Shown in pieces: positions 17,206 through 25,301 of a stretch of DNA of 64,000 nucleotides (positions are counted from its first letter, which is position 1; each line of letters starts with the position of its first letter). The stretch covers positions 1-64,000 of the forward strand of contig JBJMMD010000016.1 of NCBI GenBank assembly GCA_045804965.1. The letters run 5' to 3'. The position numbers and the translations under genes were made by a program. The DNA comes from CAVTUU01 sp045804965 (GTDB lineage Bacteria; Chloroflexota; Chloroflexia; Thermomicrobiales; UBA6265). The notes under the pieces are model-generated. The model was not told where the DNA came from. It saw only the letters and a program-made list of their open reading frames with translations, and did no database searches.

Positions 17206-17548
17206 GGGTGCTGTCGAGCACGCTGACAAGCGGGCGCCGCCGCCCCATCACGGCGAGCACTTGGGCGAGCAAGCTTGCGCCGAGACGCTCGATGGCCATG
17301 CGCGGCTGATGGAACAGATTGTAGGCCGCGCTCCAGTCCGCAGCGCCGTCCCCCAGCGTAACCAGCGTCTGCGTCAGCGTTTGCCGGCCAAGATTGAAGG
17401 CGATTCCGTGCGAGAGCTCCACGAGGCGCTGGGCCGTCCGCTCCTGTTTGCACGCGCGCCCGGCGGATGCGCGCAGCAGCGCATCGACGTCGGCCCGCAG
17501 GGACGAGCGCGCGACGACGGTGGTGTGGGTTGTGCGGGTGGTGGGCAT
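17206..17548 (-). pseudogene. Transposase N-terminal fragment (DDE type, different family)
   Basis: From an ATG at 17548 (GGAG 9 bases upstream) the minus strand encodes MPTTRTTHTT, LRADVDALLRASAGRACKQE, AADWSAAYNLFHQPRM and VSVLDSTRLPRAG. This looks like the first 110 residues of a DDE transposase, with VLDSTRLPR holding the first catalytic Asp. Similarity stops near 17206 where it abuts the other transposase piece in the opposite direction. The open frame that continues to 16886 is the antisense of that piece. Confidence 0.6.
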
Positions 17549-17668
17549 AGTTCGTGCTCCGGAGTGATGGCGATCCAACCACGCGCTCCGCTGCACGCTT
17601 TTTGCCACCTCGTTGCCCCGGCCTGGTCGCCGTCACCGCCGATCGACCGCGAAAAGCACCAAACTTCA

Positions 17669-17698
17669 GGCGGGCGCCGCATAAGCGCGGCGCCCGCC
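17669..17698 (-). terminator. Strong hairpin downstream of the peroxiredoxin gene
   Basis: A perfect 12-bp stem (GGCGGGCGCCGC / GCGGCGCCCGCC) with a 6-base loop, 20 bases past the peroxiredoxin stop on the minus strand, followed by a moderately T-rich run. It is a likely rho-independent terminator. Confidence 0.65.
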
Positions 17699-17717
17699 AC
17701 CAGCGATGCCGATCCTC

Positions 17718-18383
17718 TCAGGCGGTGGTTGCGGGTTGAGGAACGATCCGGATATACGGCTTCGGCTCTCGCCAGTTCCCGAAGATCTGCTTCGCGTCGG
17801 CGTTGTTCACGGAGCCCACGATGATCACATCGTCGCCGTGCTTCCAGTTCACCGGTGTTGCGACCTTGTGCTTGGCGGTGAGCTGGAGCGAATCGACGAC
17901 CCGCAGCACCTCGTCGAAATTCCGGCCCGTCGTCATGGGGTAGACCAGGATCAGTTTGACCTACTTGTCGGGGCCGATGACGAAGACATTGCGGACAGTT
18001 TGATTGTCGGCGGGAGTTCGGCTTTTCGCGTCACCCGACACGCTCTCCGGAAGCATGCCGTACAGCTTGGAAACCTTGAAGTCGGCGTCCGCGATGACCG
18101 GGAAATTCGGGCGAGCGCCCTGACTCTCCTCGATGTCCTTCGCCCAGGCCTCGTGATCGACGGAGGCGTCGACCGAGAGACCGATGACCTTGACGTTGCG
18201 GCGCTCGAATTCCGGCTTGAGTTTGGCCATGTAGCCGAGCTCGGTCGTGCAGACCGGGGTGAAGTCCTTGGGATGCGAGAAGAGAATTCCCCAACTACCC
18301 CCGAGATAGGAGTGAAAATCGAGCTGCCCTTCAGTAGTTTCAGCGGTGAAATTTGGCGCCTCTTGTCCGAGCTGCAGCGACAT
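17718..18383 (-). pseudogene. 1-Cys peroxiredoxin (Prx6 type) with an in-frame TAG
   Basis: The ATG at 18383 follows AGGAG. The frame encodes a Prx6-family protein: SHPKDFTPVCTTELGYM holds the peroxidatic Cys (about residue 46), then GLSVDASVDHEAW and NVFVIGPDK. A TAG at 17961-17963 stops it after 140 residues. The same frame continues with VKLILVYPMTTGRNFDEVLR, ATPVNWKHGDDVIIVG and REPKPYIRIV to TAA/TGA at 17718, exactly the conserved Prx6 C-terminal domain. The full length would be 221 codons, normal for the family. The TAG replaces what is usually Lys in KKVKLIL-type sequence (AAG to TAG, one base). Without the C-terminal dimerisation domain, activity is doubtful. It reduces peroxides in the cytoplasm if readthrough or an error call restores it. 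Confidence 0.85.
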
Positions 18384-18573
18384 GAGTTTTCTCCTGTTCA
18401 ACGAGCGAATGGTGGTGTGTCTGATAGGACTGTACGGTGCGCTCGCCCGGCGTCGCGTCCGTGAAACTACCCTAACGAAGCCGAGGCGGGTACCTATTTC
18501 CTCGACCGCGTGCTCGGTCGGGGTCGCACGGATTAGGAGCTCACGAACGGGGAGGGGAAGACCAAACCGTTCC

Positions 18574-18597
18574 CCGCCGGCCGCAGATGGCCGGCGG
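18574..18597. repeat. Inverted repeat in the gap between the peroxiredoxin and YdhR-like genes
   Basis: A perfect 9-bp stem (CCGCCGGCC / GGCCGGCGG) with a 6-base loop, 109 bases past the YdhR-like stop on the minus strand. It may terminate that transcript. Nothing else is supported in 18402-18705. Confidence 0.45.
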
Positions 18598-18705
18598 CGT
18601 CAGGAGGATGGTGCGCTCGGAGAGGACGGCGCACCTCGTCGGGAGTACTCGTGGTTGAAGCCGACTCGACTTCCCCGCCGCCGTGGTCGCGCCGCGACAC
18701 GGGTC

Positions 18706-19032
18706 TCAGCTCCGCGCGCCGACTGCCAGGGCGCCCAGGCCGCCGGTGATCCGGCTCAGGGCCTCGTTGACGTCGTACCGTTCGACGCGGACATCGGAGA
18801 AGATGGGGTTGGCCGTGATCGCTTCGGCGAAGAACCCGCCGAGGTAGCGGTCGGCGACCTCACGGTCCTCGAAGAGACAGAAACTGCCGACGGTCGAGCC
18901 GTCGGACAGCCAGGTCTTGCTGACCAGACCGCGCGCGGCGCCGTCGCGCAACGCCTCGGCGGCCCGCGTGAAATCCTCCTGCAACTCCTCTCGGGTGATG
19001 GCGGATCGGAACGTGATTAAGAGCGCGTGCAT
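18706..19032 (-). CDS. YdhR-like dimeric alpha-beta barrel protein (putative monooxygenase family)
   Basis: 108 residues from the ATG at 19032 with AAAGGAAG about 9 bases upstream; the longer open frame to 19146 lacks a ribosome site. It starts MHALLITFRSAITREELQ, has WLSDGSTVGSFCLFEDREVA and YLGGFFAEAITANPIFSDV, and ends in VERYDVNEALSRIT. This pattern matches the small YdhR family of the dimeric ferredoxin-like barrel superfamily, whose substrate is unknown. It lies next to the LuxR-type regulator (180 bases between), which may control it, but both are on the minus strand and this gene is downstream. Confidence 0.65.
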   Translation of the reverse strand: MHALLITFRSAITREELQEDFTRAAEALRDGAARGLVSKTWLSDGSTVGSFCLFEDREVADRYLGGFFAEAITANPIFSDVRVERYDVNEALSRITGGLGALAVGARS

Positions 19033-19212
19033 TGGTCTGCTTCCTTTCTTCGCCACAGCAGACGGCGCCGGTACGCCCGGTCCTGTCGATGTCGGCTGTG
19101 TGCGCATCCCTATCCTGCGCCTCGGGATGCCGAAGCACATCCGCACGCGTACCGAATTCGTCGGGACGATTCTGGCGACGACGGGTCCGTAAGGTTGCGG
19201 AGGGGCAATAGC

Positions 19213-21576
19213 CTAGACGACGTCGTGACGAACGGCGTAGGCGGCCGCCGCCGTGCGCGAGCCGACGCCGAGCTTGGTGAGGATGCTGCCGACGTGCGTG
19301 TTGACCGTGCGACGGCCGATCGAGAGTTCCTCGGCGATCTCGGGATCGGACAGTCCCTCGACGATCAGGCGCAGCACCTCGCGCTCGCGGGCGCTCAGCC
19401 GTGTCGACGGCTCCGCCGCGGCGGCTCGGTCCAGGGCAGGGCGCGGCGCGGCCCGGAGGGTGGCCGCCAACTCGATCGCCTCCGCCAGGGGCAGCGAGCG
19501 GCCGGCGTCCCACGCCGCCTGGAACGGGTCATCGCCGAGGGCGGCGCGGGCCGCCGCGACGGCCTGCTCGTAGCCGAGCCGGGCCGGTTCGTAGACCATG
19601 GTGCCGGTCCGTTCGCGCTGGGCCTCGGCGCACCCGAAGAAGCGGGTGGCGAGCTCCACGTCGCCGAGGGCGACGAGGATCTGGGCCAGGCGCAGGAGCG
19701 CGTCCGCGACGCCGAGGGGGTCGCGTTGGGTCCAATGGTGGGTCAGGCTCTCCTGGTAGGCGGCGATCGCCTCGGGCCAGCTGCCCACCTCACGGGCGGT
19801 GTCGCCGAGCCGGTGCAGCGTCACGCCGATGTTCCACCCATCGCCAAGGCGCCGAAAGGTCGCCAGGGCCGGGGTCAGTAGGGAGGTGGCGCGGTCGTAG
19901 TCGCGTTTGATCCTCCACGCCTCGCCGAGGCACCTCTGCGAGTAGGCGACGCCCCAGGCGTCGCCGATCGCCTCGAACTGGGCGAGGGAGTCGGCGAGGA
20001 TGGCGATCGAGCGCTCGCCGTCGTGCTCCAAGTCCTCGGCCAGGTGTCCCTGCCAGTGGACGACAACGGCCACGCCCCAGCGATCGTCGCACGCCGCGAA
20101 CCGCTCCAGGGCTTCTTCGGCGTAGTTCTTCGCCATCGCATACTCGGCCGCACGCCAGGCGAGCACTGCCGCGCCCAACGCCGCTTTGCCGGCCGCCGCG
20201 GCCGGTTCCCTGCCGGTCGCCCGCGCCCGATCGAACCATGCACGTCCCTCCGCGACATGGTTGCGGAGGAACCAGAACCAGCAGAGCGCGCCGGCGAGGC
20301 GCAAGCCTGTCTCGACATCGCCGCCAGCCAGCGACCAGTCCAGGACGGCGCGCAGGTTCGGCAACTCCGTTTCGAGCCGGGCGATCCAGGCGACCTGGCC
20401 GGCGCCGCGCAGCTCGGGCTCGGCGCGCTCGGCCAACGCCCGGAAGTACTCCGCATGGGCACGACGGACCGCGTCCTCCTCGCCAACGCGCGCCAGCTCG
20501 TCCAGTGCAAATTCGCGAACGATTTCGAGCAGGCCGAATCGCGGTTCGCCGGGATCGTCCTTGGCTGCGTCACCCGTCGCGGCCGGGAGCAGAAGAGACT
20601 CGTCGACCAGTGAGGAAATGCCTTCGATGACCGCCTCTTCGGGGAAGGGCCCGTCGCCGGCGACAGCGATCGCGGCATCGAGGGTGAAGCCGCCCACGAA
20701 CACCGCCAACCGACGAAGGAGACGCTGCTCGTCGGCGTCGAGCAGATCGTGGCTCCACGCGATCGCAGCGCGCATGGTCCGCAGGCGCGCCGGCGCCTCG
20801 CGGGGCCCGCCGGTCAGGAGCGGCAGGCGTCGCTCGAGCCGCGCCAGGAGCGCGCGAGGCGGGAAGACCTTGACCCGGGCGGCGGCCAGCTCGATGGCCA
20901 GCGGCAGTCCATCCAGCCGGCGGCAGATCTCGGCCGCGTCCCAGGCGTTGGCCGGCGTCAGCCGGAACCCGGCCTGGACGGCCTCGGCCCGCTCGACAAA
21001 CAGCCGGACCGCGTCGGACGCCGCGATCTGCTCGAACGTCCACGTCCCGCGCTCCACGGGCAGGGGCAGCGGCGGCACCGCGAACTCGTGCTCGCCCGAG
21101 ACGCGCAGCGCCGCGCGGCTGGTGATGAGCAGCGTGAGGGCGGGGCAGGCGGCGAGCAGCAGGACCAGGTCCGGGCCGGCGGCGAGCAGGTGCTCGACGT
21201 TGTCGAGGACCAGCAGCAACTCCGTCGAGGCGATCTGCTCGGACAGGTCGCGGAGGATTCCGCCGTGGTGCGACTCGCCGATGCCCAGGGTCCGGGCGAT
21301 CGTAGGCAGCACGAGGTCGGGCGACCCGAGCGGGGCGAGCGGCACGAAGCGGACGCCGGCCGCGAAGTCATCGGCAAGCTCCCGCGCGGCCTCGATCGCC
21401 AGCCGGGTCTTGCCGACCCCGCCGGGGCCGGTCACCGTCAGGAGCCGCACGTCGCGGCGAGCGAGCAACGCCCGCAGCCCGGCGAGCTCCCGCTCGCGGC
21501 CGACGAACGCCGTCAAGGGCGCGGGCAGAAACCGATCGGCGGCCGTCGCGGACGACGAACTCATACCGTCCCCCAT
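19213..21576 (-). CDS. LuxR-family regulator with AAA/NB-ARC-like ATPase and TPR region
   Basis: 787 residues. An N-terminal STAND-type ATPase has PLTAFVGRERELAGLRALLA, Walker A TGPGGVGKTRLA (about residue 50), Walker B LLLVLDNVEHLL (about 120) and the GLPLAIELAAARV motif. A middle region (about 400-650) of TPR-like helices follows, and the C-terminus is a LuxR/GerE helix-turn-helix (LSAREREVLRLIVEGLSD, then IAEELSIGRRTVNTHVGSIL). It should sense a ligand through the repeats and activate transcription. The upstream ATG pair (21576 and 21564) leaves the start open by four codons. Codon use is noticeably more GC-biased than neighbouring genes, hinting at transfer. A paralog of similar layout lies at 55711-58101. 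Confidence 0.93.
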   Translation of the reverse strand: MGDGMSSSSATAADRFLPAPLTAFVGRERELAGLRALLARRDVRLLTVTGPGGVGKTRLAIEAARELADDFAAGVRFVPLAPLGSPDLVLPTIARTLGIGESHHGGILRDLSEQIASTELLLVLDNVEHLLAAGPDLVLLLAACPALTLLITSRAALRVSGEHEFAVPPLPLPVERGTWTFEQIAASDAVRLFVERAEAVQAGFRLTPANAWDAAEICRRLDGLPLAIELAAARVKVFPPRALLARLERRLPLLTGGPREAPARLRTMRAAIAWSHDLLDADEQRLLRRLAVFVGGFTLDAAIAVAGDGPFPEEAVIEGISSLVDESLLLPAATGDAAKDDPGEPRFGLLEIVREFALDELARVGEEDAVRRAHAEYFRALAERAEPELRGAGQVAWIARLETELPNLRAVLDWSLAGGDVETGLRLAGALCWFWFLRNHVAEGRAWFDRARATGREPAAAAGKAALGAAVLAWRAAEYAMAKNYAEEALERFAACDDRWGVAVVVHWQGHLAEDLEHDGERSIAILADSLAQFEAIGDAWGVAYSQRCLGEAWRIKRDYDRATSLLTPALATFRRLGDGWNIGVTLHRLGDTAREVGSWPEAIAAYQESLTHHWTQRDPLGVADALLRLAQILVALGDVELATRFFGCAEAQRERTGTMVYEPARLGYEQAVAAARAALGDDPFQAAWDAGRSLPLAEAIELAATLRAAPRPALDRAAAAEPSTRLSAREREVLRLIVEGLSDPEIAEELSIGRRTVNTHVGSILTKLGVGSRTAAAAYAVRHDVV

Positions 21577-22099
21577 CGTTGAGAAGGTGTGACCACGCTC
21601 GGTGATTATCCGCGATGCGTGACAACGCGTCCGCGAGCCGGCTTGTCAGAACACAACCGACGAGTTCGCGGGATCACGACGACACGGATCCGTGACGTTG
21701 AGGGCTCATCCGCACGTTAGACCGGATAGCGGAAACCTTGATCCCATGGCGGGCAACTAGACGAGGGGAGGTCCTTCGCTACGCCCAGGATGTTCAACCG
21801 GGGCCGGCGCCCGCAACGGCATCATCCGCACCGCGAACCGGTCTAATCAGGGTGCCATATGTCTTTTGATGCCCGACTCGGTGATGGGCGAGCCCGTGCA
21901 GCTACGCGGGTGGCGACGCTCAGACCGAAGGGATGTCAGAGAACTTCTGGCAACCTGTGTAGGGAGACTTTGGAAACCGTCATTCTGAGCGAAGCGAAGA
22001 ATCTCGCCCTATTATGTTGACTCTTTGAAGGCGAGAAGCGTCAGCTGCGCCAAAACATGACCAGCCACCTACGCCCCTTGAGGTCGCTGCGAACACGCC
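21577..22099. other. Long intergenic region with a REP-like repeat
   Basis: No convincing gene. The piece GTCATTCTGAGCGAAGCGAA (from 21979) continuing into GAATCTCGCC to 22008 is a well-known bacterial intergenic repeat motif as I recall. The rest is featureless; the LuxR promoter is expected near 21600. Confidence 0.5.
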
Positions 22100-23791
22100 C
22101 TAACCCGCGAACCGTGGACTCAGCTTGCCAAGGATTGCCCGACGCAGAGTCCGGATTTCGTCGATGTCAAATCGGTGCAAGGCAAAAATGTAGGCGCCGG
22201 CGCCGACCGCGGCCGGGACGCCGACGAGCGCCAGCTCTCTGAGCAGCTTGATCGGTCCGTTGCCGCTCTCGGGCAGGCCGGCCGCTAACAACAGCCACGA
22301 TCCCAGGGCCAGCAAGGCCATGCCTATGCCTGAGGCGAAGCAGACTCGCATCACGCGCCAGAGCCGCCCGTTGCCGAATCCGGTCATAGAGCGTCGCCAG
22401 AGCCAGATCATGATCGCAACGTGGGCCGCGAATTGGGCGGAGTTCGCAAACACCAATCCGAGCATCCCCAGCGAATTCACGAAGGTCAGCGCGATGGCGA
22501 AATAGACGCAGGTCGCGATGATGCCGACGATGACCGGGGTTCTCGTGTTTTGGCGGGCGTAGAACCCGAAGATGAGGATTTGATCGTAGGCGGCGCAGAG
22601 CGTGCCGGGGAGATACCCGAGTAACGCCACGACGATCAAGTGGGCGCCTGTGCCGCCGGTAGCCCCATGATGAAAGAGGAGGTCGACCGTCGGTTTGGCC
22701 ACGGCGGCGAGACCGAGCACGGCCGGCACAATTAGCACCGTGACCATGCCGAGCGCCCGCCCGAGCGTATCTCGGAATCCCGCCTCGTTCCCCTCGGCGA
22801 AGTGGCGGGAAAGCGTCGGCAAGGCGGCGAGGGAAATCGCGGCCGCGACGATGCCGAGCACCATCTGCACGAGCGTCGTGGCGTAGCGCATCGCCCCAAG
22901 CGCGTCCCGTTCCGCGCCCCACGCCAGGTTGCGATCGACAATCACTTTGACGGTGTCGATGAAGAGACCGAGAAATATTGGCACATAAAGCGCGAGCACA
23001 CGGGTCACCCCGGGATGCCGGAAATGTAGGTTTGGAATCGGCAAGGCGCCGGCTCGAAGGAGCGCCAAGCTCTGCATCGAGGCGAGGAGCACCGCCCCGG
23101 CAACGATGCCCACGACCATGCTCTTTACGCCCAGTCGCTCGTGCAACAGAATCATGGCGAGCACGATCACGCCGTTGCGGACCGCAGCCGACATCGCCGG
23201 CGCCGTCACCCGATTCAGGGCGAAGAGGACACTCATCAGGATCGTGCCAATCCCAAGGAAAAAAACGGCCGGCAAGATCCATCGCACCAACGTTACGGTC
23301 AGGGACACAGTTGAGGGATCGTGTGCGGAGTCGTCGGTTCCATATGAGGTCATAAGCTTGACGATTGTCGGCGCGAACAAGATTCCGACGAATACACAGG
23401 CGCCGATCACGATTGCGGCCAGGGTTAGCAACGCGCCCGAGACGCGCCGCAGCTCATCCCGATTGGCGAAGCTGGGCGTGGCCCATTGCGCGAGCACCGG
23501 AATCAACGCGGCTTCGAGCATCCCGCTGATCACGAGATCGAAGATCAGCGTGTTGACGTTGTCGGCAATGGTGAAGGCGGCGATCGGATCGCCGGTGCCG
23601 AATAGACCCGAGGCGAGTTGTTCGCGAAAGAGACCGAGCATCCGGCTCAGGATGTTGCCGAGCATGAGGATCATCGCGGCGACCGCGATGCCGGTGCGAA
23701 CCGTCGGTTGGCCGGAGAAAGCCTCTTCGGACACAAGCGGAGCGTCGACAATCGGCGGTGGCGTCGCCGCACTGTCCGCGCTTGGAATCAT
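22100..23791 (-). CDS. murJ: MurJ lipid II flippase
   Basis: 563 residues with about 14 hydrophobic helices, the size and pattern of MurJ/MviN. Family marks are NILSRMLGLFREQLAS (first helix), FTIADNVNTLIFDLVISGML, and LPTLSRHFAEGNEAGFRDTL in the middle. It moves undecaprenyl-linked lipid II across the inner membrane for peptidoglycan synthesis. An N-terminal extension of about 35 residues is polar and Pro-rich. It is the last gene of the minus-strand run DUF2207, WecG, zinc-finger protein, MurJ, with a 10-base gap to the preceding gene, which fits an envelope operon. The start ATG has only a weak ribosome site (GGTGAT). Confidence 0.92.
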   Translation of the reverse strand: MIPSADSAATPPPIVDAPLVSEEAFSGQPTVRTGIAVAAMILMLGNILSRMLGLFREQLASGLFGTGDPIAAFTIADNVNTLIFDLVISGMLEAALIPVLAQWATPSFANRDELRRVSGALLTLAAIVIGACVFVGILFAPTIVKLMTSYGTDDSAHDPSTVSLTVTLVRWILPAVFFLGIGTILMSVLFALNRVTAPAMSAAVRNGVIVLAMILLHERLGVKSMVVGIVAGAVLLASMQSLALLRAGALPIPNLHFRHPGVTRVLALYVPIFLGLFIDTVKVIVDRNLAWGAERDALGAMRYATTLVQMVLGIVAAAISLAALPTLSRHFAEGNEAGFRDTLGRALGMVTVLIVPAVLGLAAVAKPTVDLLFHHGATGGTGAHLIVVALLGYLPGTLCAAYDQILIFGFYARQNTRTPVIVGIIATCVYFAIALTFVNSLGMLGLVFANSAQFAAHVAIMIWLWRRSMTGFGNGRLWRVMRVCFASGIGMALLALGSWLLLAAGLPESGNGPIKLLRELALVGVPAAVGAGAYIFALHRFDIDEIRTLRRAILGKLSPRFAG

Positions 23792-23801
23792 GGACGCGAG
23801 A

Positions 23802-24377
23802 TCACCGGAACCGAACCCAGACGATCACGTAGCACAATGCGGCGAAGATGCCGTCGGGAATGATATTGAGCTGGAGCGCGTTGTCGATGGACTTAAGATG
23901 TCCGTCGTCGACCACGAACCCATTGAGGTCCTGCGCCATGGCCCAGGTGATGCCGAGATGGCGGGCGATGAGGACGCGGCTGAGGAGAATCCCGACGGTC
24001 ACGCAGACGAATCCGACGATCTGCAGATCGAGACCGCGTTTCTCCCGGCTTGCCCTCGCCATCGCTTCCGCCACCCCGAAACCGAGGACGAGGCACAAGT
24101 AAAACTTCCATGACGGAGCGAACGGCCAAATGATGCCGACAGCAATCGCGACCAGAAGTCCGGCCCCGGCAGCTCTCAGCAAGAGATCGCTGCTCGTCGA
24201 ATAGGTCGGCAATCCGCGCACGCCTGCGCAATCGGGGCAGCGAAGCCCAACAGGTGTGCGCACCCCACATCGCGGACAGATCGGCTTGCCGCACCGCGAA
24301 CAGCGCAAGCCGGTCATCACATCAGGGTGATAACTGCAGCGTACTTCGCCGCGTGGGAATTCGTTCGTCGTGACCAT
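23802..24377 (-). CDS. Zinc-finger (B-box-like) membrane protein
   Basis: 191 residues from the ATG at 24377; the frame is open further up but adds no conserved sequence. The N-terminus has a compact metal site: CSYHPDVMTGLRCSRCGKPI, then CPRCGVRTPVGLRCPDC. This is the B-box/zinc-ribbon arrangement often found in front of rhomboid-like or other membrane domains. Four or five hydrophobic segments follow (LLLRAAGAGLLVAIAVGIIW, FYLCLVLGFGVAEAMA, LQIVGFVCVTVGILLSRVLI, and FAALCYVIVWV). There is no rhomboid catalytic Ser/His pair. It probably senses or binds partners at the membrane. It is cotranscribed with MurJ. Confidence 0.75.
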   Translation of the reverse strand: MVTTNEFPRGEVRCSYHPDVMTGLRCSRCGKPICPRCGVRTPVGLRCPDCAGVRGLPTYSTSSDLLLRAAGAGLLVAIAVGIIWPFAPSWKFYLCLVLGFGVAEAMARASREKRGLDLQIVGFVCVTVGILLSRVLIARHLGITWAMAQDLNGFVVDDGHLKSIDNALQLNIIPDGIFAALCYVIVWVRFR

Positions 24378-24515
24378 TAATCCAATCTTGCGGACGCGCG
24401 TTTGAAGCCCCGGCAAACAAATCCGGGTCCGGAGTGAACGCCGTTCACCGGTCGGCGGGGCGGAAGAAACCCGCATAGCATACGCGATTCTCTTCGGAGC
24501 CGGTCGTACAGATGG

Positions 24516-25301
24516 TCACGTTCGCCGCCGCGCACTTGCGAGCCGTTCCTTCACCACCAGGGCGGTGAACTGCGGCAGCACCAATTGCCGTCGCCATCGC
24601 CATGGCTCGCGGGCCAACCGGAAGAGCCACTCAAACCCTGCTCGCTGGACAAACCCGGGCGCTCTCGGTACACGACCAGCGACGAAGTCGAATGCTCCTC
24701 CAACGCCGACGGCGACTCGAACGCCGGCCGCGGCGAGTTCGTCCAAATTGCGGTCGATCCAGAGCACTTGCCCACGTCCGCCATAGGCAACCGCGACCGC
24801 ACGGGCGTCACAGGCGCGTATTCGTCTCAGCGCTTCGCCATCGGATTCGGGCTCCGCAGTGCCCTCGGACCACCAACCGTAGATACGTGATTCCGGAAAC
24901 TGCGTTTCGAGCGCGAGCGCCGCCTCGGCGGCAACGCCCGGCCCTGCGCCAAGCATGAAGAGCGGCGCGTCGTCATCTCGACTGTGTGCGGCCAGGTGAC
25001 GCAGAATATCGACGCCCGTCACGCGCTCGACCTTTGGCTGACCTTGACTGTTGAGTCGCGTCGCCATCGCCACGCCGATTCCATCGGCGGTGATGAGACC
25101 GGCTCGATTGATGGCGGCCGCGAATTCGGGATCCTGGCGAGCCGTCATCACGTATTCGGGATTGAGCGTGACAATATGCAAGCACGGCGTGGCGCTCTTA
25201 CCGATGAGCGCCTCGTCGACCATGCCCCAAACATCTGGAGCGGAGAGTCGATGAAGGGGTAGCCCGAGCACGTCGGCGGTGCGAGCACGACTTGGCATCA
25301 T
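24516..25301 (-). CDS. WecG/TagA/CpsF-family glycosyltransferase
   Basis: 261 residues matching the whole family: IVTLNPEYVMTARQDPEF (acceptor region), LITADGIGVAMA, GVGGAFDFVAGRVPRAP and GFEWLFRLAREPWRWRR near the C-terminus. Members transfer N-acetylmannosamine(uronic acid) or another sugar to a lipid-linked acceptor in wall teichoic acid, enterobacterial common antigen or capsule synthesis, at the inner face of the membrane. The start overlaps the stop of the DUF2207 gene by 4 bases (ATGA), so the two are translationally coupled. The downstream zinc-finger gene follows after 138 bases. Confidence 0.9.
   Translation of the reverse strand: MMPSRARTADVLGLPLHRLSAPDVWGMVDEALIGKSATPCLHIVTLNPEYVMTARQDPEFAAAINRAGLITADGIGVAMATRLNSQGQPKVERVTGVDILRHLAAHSRDDDAPLFMLGAGPGVAAEAALALETQFPESRIYGWWSEGTAEPESDGEALRRIRACDARAVAVAYGGRGQVLWIDRNLDELAAAGVRVAVGVGGAFDFVAGRVPRAPGFVQRAGFEWLFRLAREPWRWRRQLVLPQFTALVVKERLASARRRT

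Noticed and set aside
16886..17608. A single intact 240-residue transposase on the minus strand
   Set aside because: The last 110 codons are the antisense of a plus-strand HTH fragment, so the frame is a fusion by chance.
17961..17963. Recoding of the TAG as pyrrolysine or other amino acid
   Set aside because: No sign of a tRNA-Pyl or Pyl genes; a point mutation or sequencing error is simpler.
20186..21592. 468-codon plus-strand open frame
   Set aside because: It is the antisense of the LuxR-type gene; extreme GC keeps frames open. Composition is Ser/Arg/Ala-rich with no fold.
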